Positions 35,830 through 44,146 of a stretch of 44,146 bases of DNA are shown here, in pieces. Under the pieces are notes generated by a model. That model was not told where the DNA came from and did no database searches. It saw only the letters and a list, made by a program, of their open reading frames with translations. How positions within the stretch are numbered: position 1 is the first letter of the stretch; each line of letters opens with the position of its first letter. Made by a program: the position numbers and the translations under genes. The DNA is taken from contig JADCEN010000070.1 of NCBI GenBank assembly GCA_020250175.1, positions 1-44,146 on the forward strand, read 5' to 3'. Source of the stretch: Rhodobacter sp. (lineage in GTDB: Bacteria; Pseudomonadota; Alphaproteobacteria; Rhodobacterales; Rhodobacteraceae).

Positions 35830-36431
35830 GATGCCACCCGCGCGTTATGGTCCGCATCCGTCAGGCGGTAGCGTTCGGCCATGAACTCTTCGGCGCGGGT
35901 GATCCAGCCGCCCTTGCCGCCGTCGCGCCGCCGGGCAAAACGGCGGCTGGCGGGCCGGGCATCGGCCAGCCGGTAGTAGTAATTGCGACGCGCGATGGCA
36001 TAGGCATCGGCCAGATGGTTCGGGGCCGCTTCTGCCGCCTGGCGGGCGGCTTCGCAGGTCGCCGGGCCGATCACGCCATCCTCGGTGCAGGGAAAACCCA
36101 TCCGCGCCAGCAGGCGCTGCAACAGCCGCACGGCATTGGCCCCGGCATTGACATACATGTCAAAGACCGACGCCTGCAGGCACTCGGGCAGGTGCGCGAT
36201 CCCCGGCTTGCGGAAGTAGTGATCGACAAAGATCGTTACCGCCTCTGCGCGCGTCAGGCGGCGCACATCCGCCTCGGTCACCCGACCGTCACCGGTCAGG
36301 TCCAGGCCAAGGCGGCGCAACGTGCCAATTGTCACGCCATGGTTGGTGGCCCCGCCCGGGTCGGCGGGGTCGTTCACAAAACCGCCCTCGCGGGCGACAA
36401 TCTCTTCGGCCAGGTCCTGAACTGTGGTCAT
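35820..36431 (-). CDS. GTA/phage-type endolysin, N-acetylmuramidase (GH108)
   Basis: A 203-residue lysozyme-like enzyme. The N-terminal EGGFVNDPADPGGATNHGVT is the GH108 signature, with catalytic E15. The peptidoglycan-binding-3-like segment VFDMYVNAGANAVRLLQRLL and DGVIGPATCEA follows. It cleaves the wall glycan to release particles. ATG 36431 has GAAGAGGGG upstream. It lies 66 bp after ccmE, and the pair with the holin matches the detached lysis cassette of the Rhodobacter GTA. Confidence 0.88.
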   Translation of the reverse strand: MTTVQDLAEEIVAREGGFVNDPADPGGATNHGVTIGTLRRLGLDLTGDGRVTEADVRRLTRAEAVTIFVDHYFRKPGIAHLPECLQASVFDMYVNAGANAVRLLQRLLARMGFPCTEDGVIGPATCEAARQAAEAAPNHLADAYAIARRNYYYRLADARPASRRFARRRDGGKGGWITRAEEFMAERYRLTDADHNARVASWG

Positions 36432-36497
36432 GCCCCTCTTCCGATCGCAGGTTTCCGGATCGGTCAGTTCAGGCAGCCGGGGTTAAGATTCCGGCAA

Positions 36498-36953
36498 TCA
36501 ACCGTTCGGTGCCCCGTCCGGAGCAACATAGACGCCCTGTTCCTTCAGGGCATCGACGACTTCCTTCGGCATGTAGGTTTCGTCATGTTTGGCAAGGATT
36601 TCCGTGGCCTGGAACACCCCGTCCACCATGCGCCCGGTGCCGACCATCCCCTGTCCCTCGCCGAACAGGTCGGGCAGCACGCCGGTGTAGCTGACCGGCA
36701 CTTCGGTGGCAGTATCGGTCACACGGAAGGTCACCGTCTCGCTTTGGCCGCGCTGCAGCGATCCTTCAACCACCAGCCCGCCGATGCGGAAGGTTTCGGT
36801 CGGGGGTGGCGGGCTTTGGGTGACCTGGCTCGGCGTGCGGAAGAAATTGATCCCGTCGCGCATGGCATAGCCGATCAGCCCTGTGGACAGGGCCAGCGCT
36901 GCAAAAGCCAGCGCGATGATCTGGATGCGGCGTTTCTTTTTCAGGCCCTTCAT
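36498..36953 (-). CDS. ccmE: Cytochrome c maturation heme chaperone CcmE
   Basis: A 151-residue protein with a basic N-terminus, one membrane anchor (IIALAFAALALSTGLIGYAM) and a periplasmic OB-fold. The heme-attaching histidine is H123 in LAKHDETYMP, with the conserved Y127. It takes heme from CcmC and passes it to the CcmFH ligase. It follows argC after 7 bp, an arrangement I recall from related bacteria. The other ccm genes are elsewhere. Confidence 0.96.
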   Translation of the reverse strand: MKGLKKKRRIQIIALAFAALALSTGLIGYAMRDGINFFRTPSQVTQSPPPPTETFRIGGLVVEGSLQRGQSETVTFRVTDTATEVPVSYTGVLPDLFGEGQGMVGTGRMVDGVFQATEILAKHDETYMPKEVVDALKEQGVYVAPDGAPNG

Positions 36954-36960
36954 TCTGTCC

Positions 36961-37989
36961 TCATGGAAAGACCGGGGCCAGCAGCAGCCCTGCGGTTTCC
37001 TCGACGCCCAGCATCATATTGGCATTCTGGATCGCCTGCCCGGACGACCCCTTGGTCAGGTTGTCCAGCACGGCCACCACGATGGTGCGACCAGCGATGC
37101 GGTCGCCTGTAACACCGATATGCACGAAATTGGACCCCCGCACATCGCGTGTCGAGGGGAGTGCGCCGAAAGGTAGCACCTGCAGAAACGGCTCCGGCGC
37201 GTAGCGGGCCACAAGCGCGGCATGGACCTGCGCCGGATCCCCGTCCAGATAGACCGTGGCCAGAATGCCCCGGTTCATCGGCAGCAGATGCGGGGTGAAC
37301 TGTACCCGCACCGGGCGACCGGCGGCGCGGCTGAATTCCTGGTCGAACTCGCCCAGATGCCGGTGCCTGCCGCCTGCGGAATAGGGGTGGGTGCCTTCGG
37401 ACAGCTCGGCATGCAGCAGGTTTTCCTTCAGCGACCGTCCCGCACCGCTGACCCCGGCCTTCAGATCGATCACGATGCGGTCAAGGTCGATCACCCCCGC
37501 CGCGATCAGGGGGGTGACCGCATATTGCCCGGTGGCCGCATTGCAGCCGGTGCCGGCCACCAGACGCGCTGCGGCAATGTCGGCCCGGTAGAACTCGGTC
37601 AGGCCATAAACCGCCTCGGCCTGCAATTCGGGCTGGCTGTGGGGCTGGCCGTACCAGGTCGCATAGGCCGCCGGGTCGCGCAGGCGGAAGTCGGCGGACA
37701 GGTCCACGATGTTCAGATCGCGCGGCAGGGCGGCGATGACGGCCTGGCTGGTGCCATGCGGCAGGGCGCAGAAGCAAAGATCGATTTGCGAAAAGTCGAT
37801 CTCGTCGATCTTTTGCAGCGTGGGAAGGCTCAGGTGGCGCAGGAAGGGAAAGACCTCGGCCATCGGCAGCCCCGCCTTGCGGTCAGCCGACAGGGCGGTG
37901 ATCCGGAACGTGGGATGGGTTGCCAGCAGGCGGACCAGTTCGGCCCCGGTATAGCCGGACGCCCCGAGAATGGCGATGGACTGGGTCAT
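36961..37989 (-). CDS. argC: N-acetyl-gamma-glutamyl-phosphate reductase
   Basis: A 342-residue NADP-dependent reductase of arginine synthesis. The Rossmann start [18 protein letters not shown], the CALPHGTSQ block, the catalytic cysteine C149 in [12 protein letters not shown] and the [14 protein letters not shown] and [14 protein letters not shown] regions are all intact. The GTGCNAATG loop replaces NPGCYPT of E. coli and is, from memory, typical of alphaproteobacterial ArgC. It heads an apparent argC-ccmE-endolysin-holin series. Confidence 0.96.
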   Translation of the reverse strand: MTQSIAILGASGYTGAELVRLLATHPTFRITALSADRKAGLPMAEVFPFLRHLSLPTLQKIDEIDFSQIDLCFCALPHGTSQAVIAALPRDLNIVDLSADFRLRDPAAYATWYGQPHSQPELQAEAVYGLTEFYRADIAAARLVAGTGCNAATGQYAVTPLIAAGVIDLDRIVIDLKAGVSGAGRSLKENLLHAELSEGTHPYSAGGRHRHLGEFDQEFSRAAGRPVRVQFTPHLLPMNRGILATVYLDGDPAQVHAALVARYAPEPFLQVLPFGALPSTRDVRGSNFVHIGVTGDRIAGRTIVVAVLDNLTKGSSGQAIQNANMMLGVEETAGLLLAPVFP

Positions 37990-38445
37990 GGCGGGCCCCC
38001 TGGTTGACCGGCGGAGTGATGCGTCACGGGGGGGCGATTGGCAAGGGGGCCTTGCGCCTCTTGGTCAGACGGGGATACACAGCGTTGATCATGTTGGGAT
38101 GAGGGGCGGGAATCAGGGGTCTTTCAGCGGTCTGATCTGTCGTCTGCGCTTGACGGGGCGGCTTTGGAGACTGAACAGAACCCGTGTCTTCGCCTGTCAG
38201 CCGATCTGAGCACCAAGGCCGGAACCCGGCACCCGACAAGCTGGAGTTTGCGCCACCCTGCCACCTGCCGCCTGCCGCCCCGCCCTGCAACCGTCAGGGT
38301 GCCGATGGCCGCCCCCGATCCTTCTGCCCGATGTCACGCCGGGGCGATACGCCCCCTTGATCATCGGGAAACCCCTTGCCAGCCGCGGCCAGTCACCACA
38401 GCCCGGGTCCGGCAGTAACACCCCCAAGTTCCGGAGAATTGCACC
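37990..38445. other. Divergent intergenic region between argC and the baeRF gene
   Basis: 456 bases without a gene. A TTGACG at 38150-38155 could be a -35 box for the + gene but no good -10 follows. No repeat, RNA or leader ORF that I can support. Confidence 0.5.
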
Positions 38446-39567
38446 GTGTTGCACATTGACCTGCCGACCAGATCAGAAATCGCAAGACTGACCGAGACCC
38501 GTGCCGCACCCTGCGTGACCATTTATATCGCGACAACTCCGCTTACCGAGCAGGCGCAGATCGACCGGATCGAGCTCAAGACCCTGCTGAAATCTGCCGC
38601 GCAGCAGCTTCTGGCCGCCGATACACCCAAGCGCAGCATCCAGCCGATCGAAGACGCGGTCGAGGAAATCGTCGCCGATGACGCATTCTGGGCGCATCAG
38701 GCCAACAGCCTGGCCCTGTTCCTGACCCCGCAGGGCGTGACCACCTTTCGCCTGCCGAACCGGCTGCACAGCCAGGTGCATGTATCGGACCGGTTTCACA
38801 TCAAGCCGCTGCTGCGCGCCGTGACCTTTCCGCAGAACGCCTATGTCCTGGCCATCAGCCGGGGCGATGTGCGCCTTGTCGAAGTTTCCGCCGACCTTCC
38901 TGCGCACAGGGTGCCGGTCCCGGCCCTGCCAAAGGATATGGCCGATGCGCTGGGGCGCCGCACGCATGGCGCGATGAGCGGCGGTCTGCACGGTGCCGAA
39001 GCGGGCAGCGAAAACGCGCTGCTGACGCGCTATGCCCGCGCCGTGGATGCAGCACTGCGCCCGGTGCTGGCGGGCCAGGACCGCCCGCTGATCGTGGCGG
39101 CAAGCGAACCTTTGGCCTCGGTCTTCCGGTCGGTCAGCAGCTATGGGCATGTTGCCGCCGCCGGAATCGCCGGGTCGCCGGACCGCACCCCCGACCATGA
39201 TCTGGCCGACGCGGCGCGGGGCATTCTGGACGGGATCTATGCCGAAGACATCGCGGCCCTTGCCCGGCTTTTCGCCGACCGTGCAAATGACGGGCGCGCC
39301 ACGACCGATGTCGCCCAGGCGGCACGGGCCGCCACCTTCGGTGCGGTCGACACCCTGATCGTCGATATTAACGTGGTGCTTCCCGGCACCGTGTCGGACA
39401 GCGACGGGACCGTGACCTTCGCCGAAGCCGAAAGCGCCGCCACCTACGGCGTTGTCGATGAAATCGTCAGCCGCGCCCTGCGGTCCGGCGCGCGCATCGT
39501 CTCGGCGCGGCGCGATGATGTGCCGGGCGGCGGCGCGCTGGCCGCGATCCTGCGCTACGCGATGTGA
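38446..39567 (+). CDS. baeRF-type eRF1-like protein
   Basis: A 373-residue protein resembling bacterial/archaeal eRF1-like (baeRF) families. The N-terminal part (about 1-110) has LTETRAAPCVTIYIATTP; the middle is an RNase-H-like eRF1 domain (AYVLAISRGDVRLVEVSAD, then a Gly-rich loop MSGGLHGAEAGSENALLTRYARAVDAALRPVL); the C-terminal about 100 residues (FGAVDTLIVDI... ILRYAM) fit the Pelota/L7Ae-like domain. The typical closing DVPGGGALAAILRY is present. No GGQ motif is seen. A ribosome-rescue or peptidyl-tRNA-cleaving role is suggested by family only. GTG 38446 has CGGAGA upstream. Confidence 0.75.
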   Translation: MLHIDLPTRSEIARLTETRAAPCVTIYIATTPLTEQAQIDRIELKTLLKSAAQQLLAADTPKRSIQPIEDAVEEIVADDAFWAHQANSLALFLTPQGVTTFRLPNRLHSQVHVSDRFHIKPLLRAVTFPQNAYVLAISRGDVRLVEVSADLPAHRVPVPALPKDMADALGRRTHGAMSGGLHGAEAGSENALLTRYARAVDAALRPVLAGQDRPLIVAASEPLASVFRSVSSYGHVAAAGIAGSPDRTPDHDLADAARGILDGIYAEDIAALARLFADRANDGRATTDVAQAARAATFGAVDTLIVDINVVLPGTVSDSDGTVTFAEAESAATYGVVDEIVSRALRSGARIVSARRDDVPGGGALAAILRYAM

Positions 39568-39573
39568 GCGGCG

Positions 39574-40815
39574 TCAGCGCAGCGCCTTTAGCAGGGCAAG
39601 GGTCGGCTCGGCGGTTACGGGCACGCCGTTGCGCTGCTGCCAGGCGCTGATTGCCGCCCGCGTCCTTGGTCCGATGACGCCATCGGTGCCCCCGGTGTCA
39701 AACCCCGCGGCGGTCAGCCTGCGCTGCAATTCCTGCCGGTCGGCGATGGTCATGCCTTGGGCATCGGGCGGAAAGGTTCCCTGAATGGGCGGGCCGCCTG
39801 CCAGCCGGTCGGACAGGTGGCCGACCCCGATCACATAGCTTTCGGCGTTGTTGTAGCGCGCGATGACGCCGAAATTGCCGAAAATCATGAAAGCCGGGCC
39901 GCTGGCCCCCGCTGGCGCGATGATCGCGGCGGGTCCGTGGTTTGGAACGGCGCGCCCAGACATGTCGCGCACGCCCCGGGCCGCCCAGTCGGCGGTGCTG
40001 CGGGTGCGGCCGCGCCCGGTCTGGCCCATATCGAACCCGGCGGGCAGCTTTACCTCCACCCCCCAGGGCTGGCCCGGCGTCCAGCCCGACCGCGCAAGGT
40101 AGGCGGCGGTCGAAGCCAGCGCATCGGTTGGATCATCCGACCAGATGTCGCGCCGCCCGTCGCCGGTGAAGTCCACGGCATAGGCAAGGTAAGAGGTTGG
40201 AATGAACTGCGTATGGCCCATGGCCCCGGCCCAGCTTCCCGTCATGTTGGCCGGCAAGGTATCGCCGTTCTGCAGAATCTTCAGGGCAGCGACCAACTGC
40301 TGTTCAAAGAACGCGCCCCGCCGCCCGTCATAGGCCAGCGTCGACAGCGCCGAGATTACCGGCACATCGCCGCGCCGTTCGCCGTAGAAGCTTTCCATGC
40401 CCCAGACGGCAACAACGACATTGGGTTCCACCCCATAGCGCGCCTCGATCCCGGCCAGCACCGGCCCATAGGCGCGCAGCGCCGCGCGGCCCTTGCTGAC
40501 CCGTTCTTCCGAGGCGGCAATCGCCAGGTAATCCTCCAGCGACCGGGTAAACTCGATCTGGTTGCGATCCTTTTCAATCACATCGGGCAGGAATCCGGCA
40601 GATTGGAACGCGGTATCCAGCGTGGCAGGGGCAATGCCCCTGGCCTCGGCGCGGGGGCGAAAGGCCGCGACCCAGGCGTCATAGCCCGCGTTCGGGACCG
40701 GGCGCATCACCTGTTGCCCCGGCCCGGCCCCGGCCCCGCCACCTGTCCCGCCGCCGCAGGCCACCAGCATCAGGGCCGAAAGCCCCACCGTTACCGCCCG
40801 TCGTGTCGCCTGCAT
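39574..40815 (-). CDS. MltB-type lytic murein transglycosylase with peptidoglycan-binding domain
   Basis: A 413-residue lipoprotein. Signal and lipobox LVAC place the lipid cysteine at residue 20. The catalytic domain has the MltB/slt35 pattern with acid E141 in VWGMESFYGER, then GSWAGAMGHTQFIPTSYLAYAVDFTGDGRRDIW (about 210-245) and STAAYLARSGW. A peptidoglycan-binding domain (LQRRLTAAGFDTGGTDGVIGPRTRAAISAWQQRNGV) ends the protein. It cleaves glycan strands with 1,6-anhydro ends at the outer membrane. ATG 40815 is chosen over upstream in-frame starts because the signal peptide begins there. Confidence 0.93.
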   Translation of the reverse strand: MQATRRAVTVGLSALMLVACGGGTGGGAGAGPGQQVMRPVPNAGYDAWVAAFRPRAEARGIAPATLDTAFQSAGFLPDVIEKDRNQIEFTRSLEDYLAIAASEERVSKGRAALRAYGPVLAGIEARYGVEPNVVVAVWGMESFYGERRGDVPVISALSTLAYDGRRGAFFEQQLVAALKILQNGDTLPANMTGSWAGAMGHTQFIPTSYLAYAVDFTGDGRRDIWSDDPTDALASTAAYLARSGWTPGQPWGVEVKLPAGFDMGQTGRGRTRSTADWAARGVRDMSGRAVPNHGPAAIIAPAGASGPAFMIFGNFGVIARYNNAESYVIGVGHLSDRLAGGPPIQGTFPPDAQGMTIADRQELQRRLTAAGFDTGGTDGVIGPRTRAAISAWQQRNGVPVTAEPTLALLKALR

Positions 40816-41204
40816 ACTGTCCGCCGCCCCCTGATCTGCCCCGGCGCACGCTACCCGATCCGCGCCGCCCCGCAAAGAGCGTGCCTGCCGCCGCAGGCGC
40901 ATGGCTTTGGCCTGGCAACGGGCATGCCGTGCCTGCCGTCACCCCGGGGCGGCAGGGGCCGCGCCATCAGGGCAGTGGCCGCTGGTCCAAGCCGATCCGG
41001 ATTGCCCCCGAACCGGTGAAAGACCCGTGAGTCCATGGTCGCCGTGCCAGCAGCATGACAGGTGCCGGTCTGCGCGGATGCCCGCCTTTGACAAACCGGG
41101 GTAAGGGGGCCGCAAAGGCCGGGGCCGCCCTGGCCGGAACGAGCGGGCAAAGAAGCGGGTTGTGCGGCGCGTGCCGGGCAAGGCGACGCAATTGCGCAGA
41201 CCGG
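40816..41204. other. Intergenic region between the kinase and the transglycosylase
   Basis: 389 bases. It must hold the transglycosylase promoter, which I cannot pinpoint, and the 3' end of the kinase transcript. No convincing terminator, repeat or RNA gene is seen. Confidence 0.45.
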
Positions 41205-43766
41205 TCAGGCTTCGGCCAGATCGCCAAGCGCGGCAGCAGCTTCTGCCCAAAGACGGTCCGTGTCGGCCTGTGCGGCGGCGATCGCACTGGCATCTCCGGT
41301 GCGCAGACGTGCTTCAAGCCCGGCGAAATGCCGGTGAAGCTGCGCCGCCCCCACCATGGCGGCGACCCCGGCAAGCTCGTGGCACAGCGCTTGCGCCTCG
41401 GCCGGAGAGGGCGCGGCGCTGCGCAGCCGGTCCATCGTGGCGTCGGTGTTGCGCAGAAACTGCGCGACCGTGCGCTGCATCCCTTCGGCCCCCAGGGCCT
41501 GCCGCAGCTCTTCGATCCGCCCGGCGTCCAGCACGGCAGGCGCAGGCGCTGGCGCTGGCGCAGCAGGCGGCGGCGAAAGACGATTGGCAGTGATGGTGGC
41601 CAAAGTGCGGGCAAGATCGCGGATTGACATCGGTTTGGTCAGGCAATCATCCATGCCTGCGCCCCGGAACTTTGCCAGTTCTTCGGGCATGGTATGGGCC
41701 GTGACCGCAACAATCCAACTGTCCTTTGACAGCCCTTCGGCCCGGATCAGCCCGGTTGCTGTCATCCCGTCCATGACCGGCATCGAGATATCCATCAGGA
41801 TGGCGTCATAGCGGTGCGCGCGGGCTTCCGTAACCCCTTCGCCACCGTCGGTCGCAAGCGTGGCCCGGTGGCCCAGCAGCCGCAGCATCTCTTCCATGAC
41901 CACCCGGTTGGTGGCATTGTCTTCAACCACCAGAAGGTCAAGGGCCGGGGTATCGGTGCTGTCCTGCACCACGGCTCTGGCTGGCTCTGCGGGCGCAGGG
42001 GCGGCCTGCTCGGCGGTCTGCATCGGCAGCCGAAGCCAGAACCTGCTGCCCTTGCCAATTTCGCTTTCCGCGCCGATCCGCCCCCCCATGGCCTCTGCCA
42101 GGCGGCGCGATATGGCCAGGCCCAGGCCCGTTCCGGCATCGGTGCGCCCGTAGGACGGATCAAGCATCACGAAATCCTCGAATATCCGCTCCAGGTCTTC
42201 GGGGGCAATTCCGATGCCTGAATCAGTCACGCTCAGGTCCAGCACCGCCATTCCGGCCCCCTCCGGCTGCACTATGGCCTTCAGCACCACCTTGCCGCCG
42301 TCGGTGAACTTGACGGCATTGGACAGCAGGTTCTGCACGATCTGGCCCAGGCGGAACGAATCGCCCCGCACCAGGGGCAAGTCAGGCCCGATCTCCAGTT
42401 CGATCTCGGTGGCCTTTTGCGCCGCCAGCGGACGAAGCACGTCCGCCAGAGAGGTCAGCAGCGGTGCAAGCTCGAACGTGGACTCCGACAGCGCCAGATG
42501 CCCCGCCTCGACCTTTGAGATGTCAAGCACATCGTTCACATGGCGCAGCAGCTGTTTCGCCGAGGATTGGGCCAGACGGACGAACTTCGCCTGCGACGGA
42601 TCGATGGCCTTGCGCCCGACAATCTCCAGGGCTGCAATCACCCCGTTCAGCGGTGTCCGCATCTCGTGGCTCATGACCGCCAGGAAATCCGTCTTGGCCT
42701 GCTCTGCGGCCAGCGCCTTGTCGCGGGCGGCAAGCAGGGCGCGTTCATTGGCCACAGGTTCCGAAATGTCACGCAGAAAGGCGATGAAGATCATCCCGTC
42801 CGGGCCGGAATCGCTGGTGATCGACATTTCCACCGGAAACTCCTCGCCGGATTTGCGCTTGGCCGTGATCTGGATGCGGCCGGCATCAACCACCTTCTTG
42901 CGACCGGTGTCGCGCATCTGGGCCATGCCCGCGTTGTGCCCGGCCACATGGCGCGCCGGAATGATCAGCCGCTCCAGCACCTGGCCGATCGCCTCGTCCC
43001 TGCTGAATCCGAATATGCGTTCTGCCGCCTCGTTGAAATCCAGGACCCGCCCGTCCAGTCCGGCAACGATCACACCGTCCAGCGCAGTTGCCACCGTGGC
43101 CCGCAGCCGCGACGACATCCGCAGCGCCTCGTCGGTTTTGCGTTCCGCCTGCCGGTTGAGATAGAGGACCGACGTCAGCAACGCGACAAGCAGCGTCAGC
43201 AGCGCGGCAGAGGTCGCGGCAATCTGGCGCAACAGCCGCGCAAGTTCGCCGCGATGCTGATCAGACTCGGTTGCATACTGCGCCACGGCGCGGATCAACA
43301 TAGACCGCATATCCAACCGCAGGGCCTGAACATCTTCCACCAGGGCAGGCAGCGCGGCGCGCAACGACGCATCACTGCCGTCGATCAGGGGTGTTGTCCG
43401 CTGCAGGAACCCGTCCAGCCGCGCGGTCAGCGCCCGGATCGTCGCTTCAAGGTCCAGCCGTTCGAACATTGCCCCTGACCGGACCATTTCGATCCGGCTG
43501 TAGAACAGATCGTAGCGTTTGCGCAGCTTATCCAGCGGCGGCTCTTCCTGTTGCAGGGCAAGTTCCGCCGCAGACAGAAGCAGGACGAGGTCCAGTTCCA
43601 GTTGCGTCAGGTTCCAGTGGATGTTGTCGACCGGGTCTTCCTGGAACAACCGCATCTCGCGCCGGGCTTCGACGGACAACACCGCCAAGACGCCTACGGC
43701 CATGGCCATGAAGCCGAACAGCACGAAGCGGAAAAAGCGGGGCCGGTATCGAAGCGCTGATGGCAT
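41205..43766 (-). CDS. Hybrid sensor histidine kinase with REC and Hpt domains
   Basis: An 853-residue inner-membrane kinase of the ArcB/BarA kind. Order: TM1 (about 12-30), a helical periplasmic sensor (about 31-182), TM2 (about 183-203), a PAS domain (about 220-335), the HisKA dimer helix with H367 (SHEMRTPLNG), an ATPase domain with N483 (LLSNAVKF), DSGIGI and GTGLGL, a receiver with phospho-acceptor D659 and K711, a Pro/Ala linker, and a C-terminal Hpt domain with H796 (CHELAG). Signals would run H367-D659-H796 to an unlinked response regulator. ATG 43766 lies 32 bp after the oxidoreductase-like gene; the two look co-transcribed. Confidence 0.96.
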   Translation of the reverse strand: MPSALRYRPRFFRFVLFGFMAMAVGVLAVLSVEARREMRLFQEDPVDNIHWNLTQLELDLVLLLSAAELALQQEEPPLDKLRKRYDLFYSRIEMVRSGAMFERLDLEATIRALTARLDGFLQRTTPLIDGSDASLRAALPALVEDVQALRLDMRSMLIRAVAQYATESDQHRGELARLLRQIAATSAALLTLLVALLTSVLYLNRQAERKTDEALRMSSRLRATVATALDGVIVAGLDGRVLDFNEAAERIFGFSRDEAIGQVLERLIIPARHVAGHNAGMAQMRDTGRKKVVDAGRIQITAKRKSGEEFPVEMSITSDSGPDGMIFIAFLRDISEPVANERALLAARDKALAAEQAKTDFLAVMSHEMRTPLNGVIAALEIVGRKAIDPSQAKFVRLAQSSAKQLLRHVNDVLDISKVEAGHLALSESTFELAPLLTSLADVLRPLAAQKATEIELEIGPDLPLVRGDSFRLGQIVQNLLSNAVKFTDGGKVVLKAIVQPEGAGMAVLDLSVTDSGIGIAPEDLERIFEDFVMLDPSYGRTDAGTGLGLAISRRLAEAMGGRIGAESEIGKGSRFWLRLPMQTAEQAAPAPAEPARAVVQDSTDTPALDLLVVEDNATNRVVMEEMLRLLGHRATLATDGGEGVTEARAHRYDAILMDISMPVMDGMTATGLIRAEGLSKDSWIVAVTAHTMPEELAKFRGAGMDDCLTKPMSIRDLARTLATITANRLSPPPAAPAPAPAPAVLDAGRIEELRQALGAEGMQRTVAQFLRNTDATMDRLRSAAPSPAEAQALCHELAGVAAMVGAAQLHRHFAGLEARLRTGDASAIAAAQADTDRLWAEAAAALGDLAEA

Positions 43767-43798
43767 CCCAAGCCTTCCCCGGACCTTCGGCTGCTGGC

Positions 43799-44146
43799 CT
43801 ATTGCGTAACGTCGATGCGGTCCAGTTGCCAGATCGAACGGGCGTAGGTCTGTTCGGTCTGGAATGCCTCTACGTCATCATAGGGGAAGACCATCCAGAT
43901 CGGACCCTGTTCGCGAACCGACATGGGTTTGCCATTCACGCGATAGGCCAGCAGGGGGCCTTCGGCTGTTGCATCTGCGACCGGAAAGGCGATCTCGTAA
44001 TCATCCAGGGCCTTTGCCATGATGTTCGTGCCGGTCGCACCAAGGGCCGCCAGCAGATCCGTCAGAAGCACGCCTTCAAAGGTGTCGACGCCTTCCGTCC
44101 AGATGGTCGACGTGGCGAAGCTGTGGCGGGGCAGACTGTCAAGAAG
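43799..44146 (-). CDS. Molybdopterin-oxidoreductase-like protein, C-terminal part
   Basis: The frame is open to the window edge, so only the last 115 residues are seen. The sequence STIWTEGVDTFEGVLLTDLLAALGATG, then LDDYEIAFPVADA, GPLLAYRVNGKPMSVREQGPIWMVFPYDD and YARSIWQLDRIDV matches the end of the sulfite-oxidase-like molybdopterin-binding fold as remembered from small periplasmic proteins found beside sensor kinases. The cofactor cysteine, if present, would be in the missing part. The stop at 43799 is 32 bp from the kinase start. A sensory partner role is inferred from context. Confidence 0.75.
   Translation of the reverse strand, partial: LLDSLPRHSFATSTIWTEGVDTFEGVLLTDLLAALGATGTNIMAKALDDYEIAFPVADATAEGPLLAYRVNGKPMSVREQGPIWMVFPYDDVEAFQTEQTYARSIWQLDRIDVTQ

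Noticed and set aside
1-44146. tRNA, rRNA, CRISPR array, complete insertion sequence or integrase attachment site
   Set aside because: No tRNA T-arm pattern in a cloverleaf context, no rRNA segment, no regularly spaced short repeats and no transposase were found. The only tyrosine recombinase is XerD, a housekeeping enzyme.

Overview
The window comes from a GC-rich alphaproteobacterium, most likely a member of the Rhodobacteraceae (Rhodobacter/Gemmobacter/Tabrizicola-like). This rests on protein resemblance recalled from memory: the CobS/CobT pair, the ftsZ-lpxC-bamD-recN order, a gene-transfer-agent (GTA) type holin and endolysin, and an ArgC with an alphaproteobacterial active-site loop. 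No database search was run. No tRNA, rRNA, CRISPR array or complete insertion sequence was found.

Layout. 1-8619 (mainly +): the end of a TPR-like protein built on a 150-bp tandem repeat, a DUF4177 protein, bolA (-), a J-domain protein, cobS, a small secreted protein, cobT, an aminopeptidase P, a DUF427 protein and an NTF2-like protein. 8620-24477 (all -): a long division and envelope block read ftsW-murG-murC-[unknown gene]-[two mosaic repeats]-murB-ddl-ftsQ-ftsA-ftsZ-lpxC-bamD-recN. Genes within its parts are packed tightly, often with 4-base start/stop overlaps. A strong terminator follows ftsZ, and ftsZ has its own promoter-like sequence in the ftsA-ftsZ gap.

The block departs from the usual dcw order in two places. 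About 2.5 kb of accessory DNA (repeats plus one gene of unknown function) separates murC from murB. Upstream of ftsW, where murD is expected, there is a 588-bp spacer and a divergent orphan ParA-type ATPase.

25066-32294: parA, a 63-residue membrane protein overlapping it tail to tail, a GlsB/YeaQ-type membrane protein, uvrB followed by a truncated restriction-endonuclease-like gene, a methyltransferase, a C-terminal remnant of a CysQ-like phosphatase, then aroK-aroB (-). 32427-35019 (+): a 44-residue membrane microprotein, a secreted helical-repeat protein and xerD, overlapping or closely spaced. 35254-37989 (-): argC, ccmE and a GTA-type lysis pair (endolysin, holin). 38446-44146: a baeRF-type eRF1-like protein (+), then on the - strand an MltB-type lytic transglycosylase, a large hybrid histidine kinase and, just upstream of it, the end of a molybdopterin-oxidoreductase-like protein.

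How the genes work together. The dcw block makes lipid-II precursors (MurC, MurB, Ddl, MurG), polymerises septal wall (FtsW) and builds the Z-ring (FtsZ, FtsA, FtsQ). LpxC and BamD add the outer-membrane lipid and protein branches. CobS and CobT are two of the three subunits of the aerobic cobaltochelatase. AroK and AroB act in the shikimate pathway. The places most worth a second look are the interrupted dcw cluster with its structured repeats, the ftsZ promoter with a GANTC site over its -10 box, the orphan ParA, the stand-alone GTA lysis pair, and the kinase/oxidoreductase pair at the right edge.
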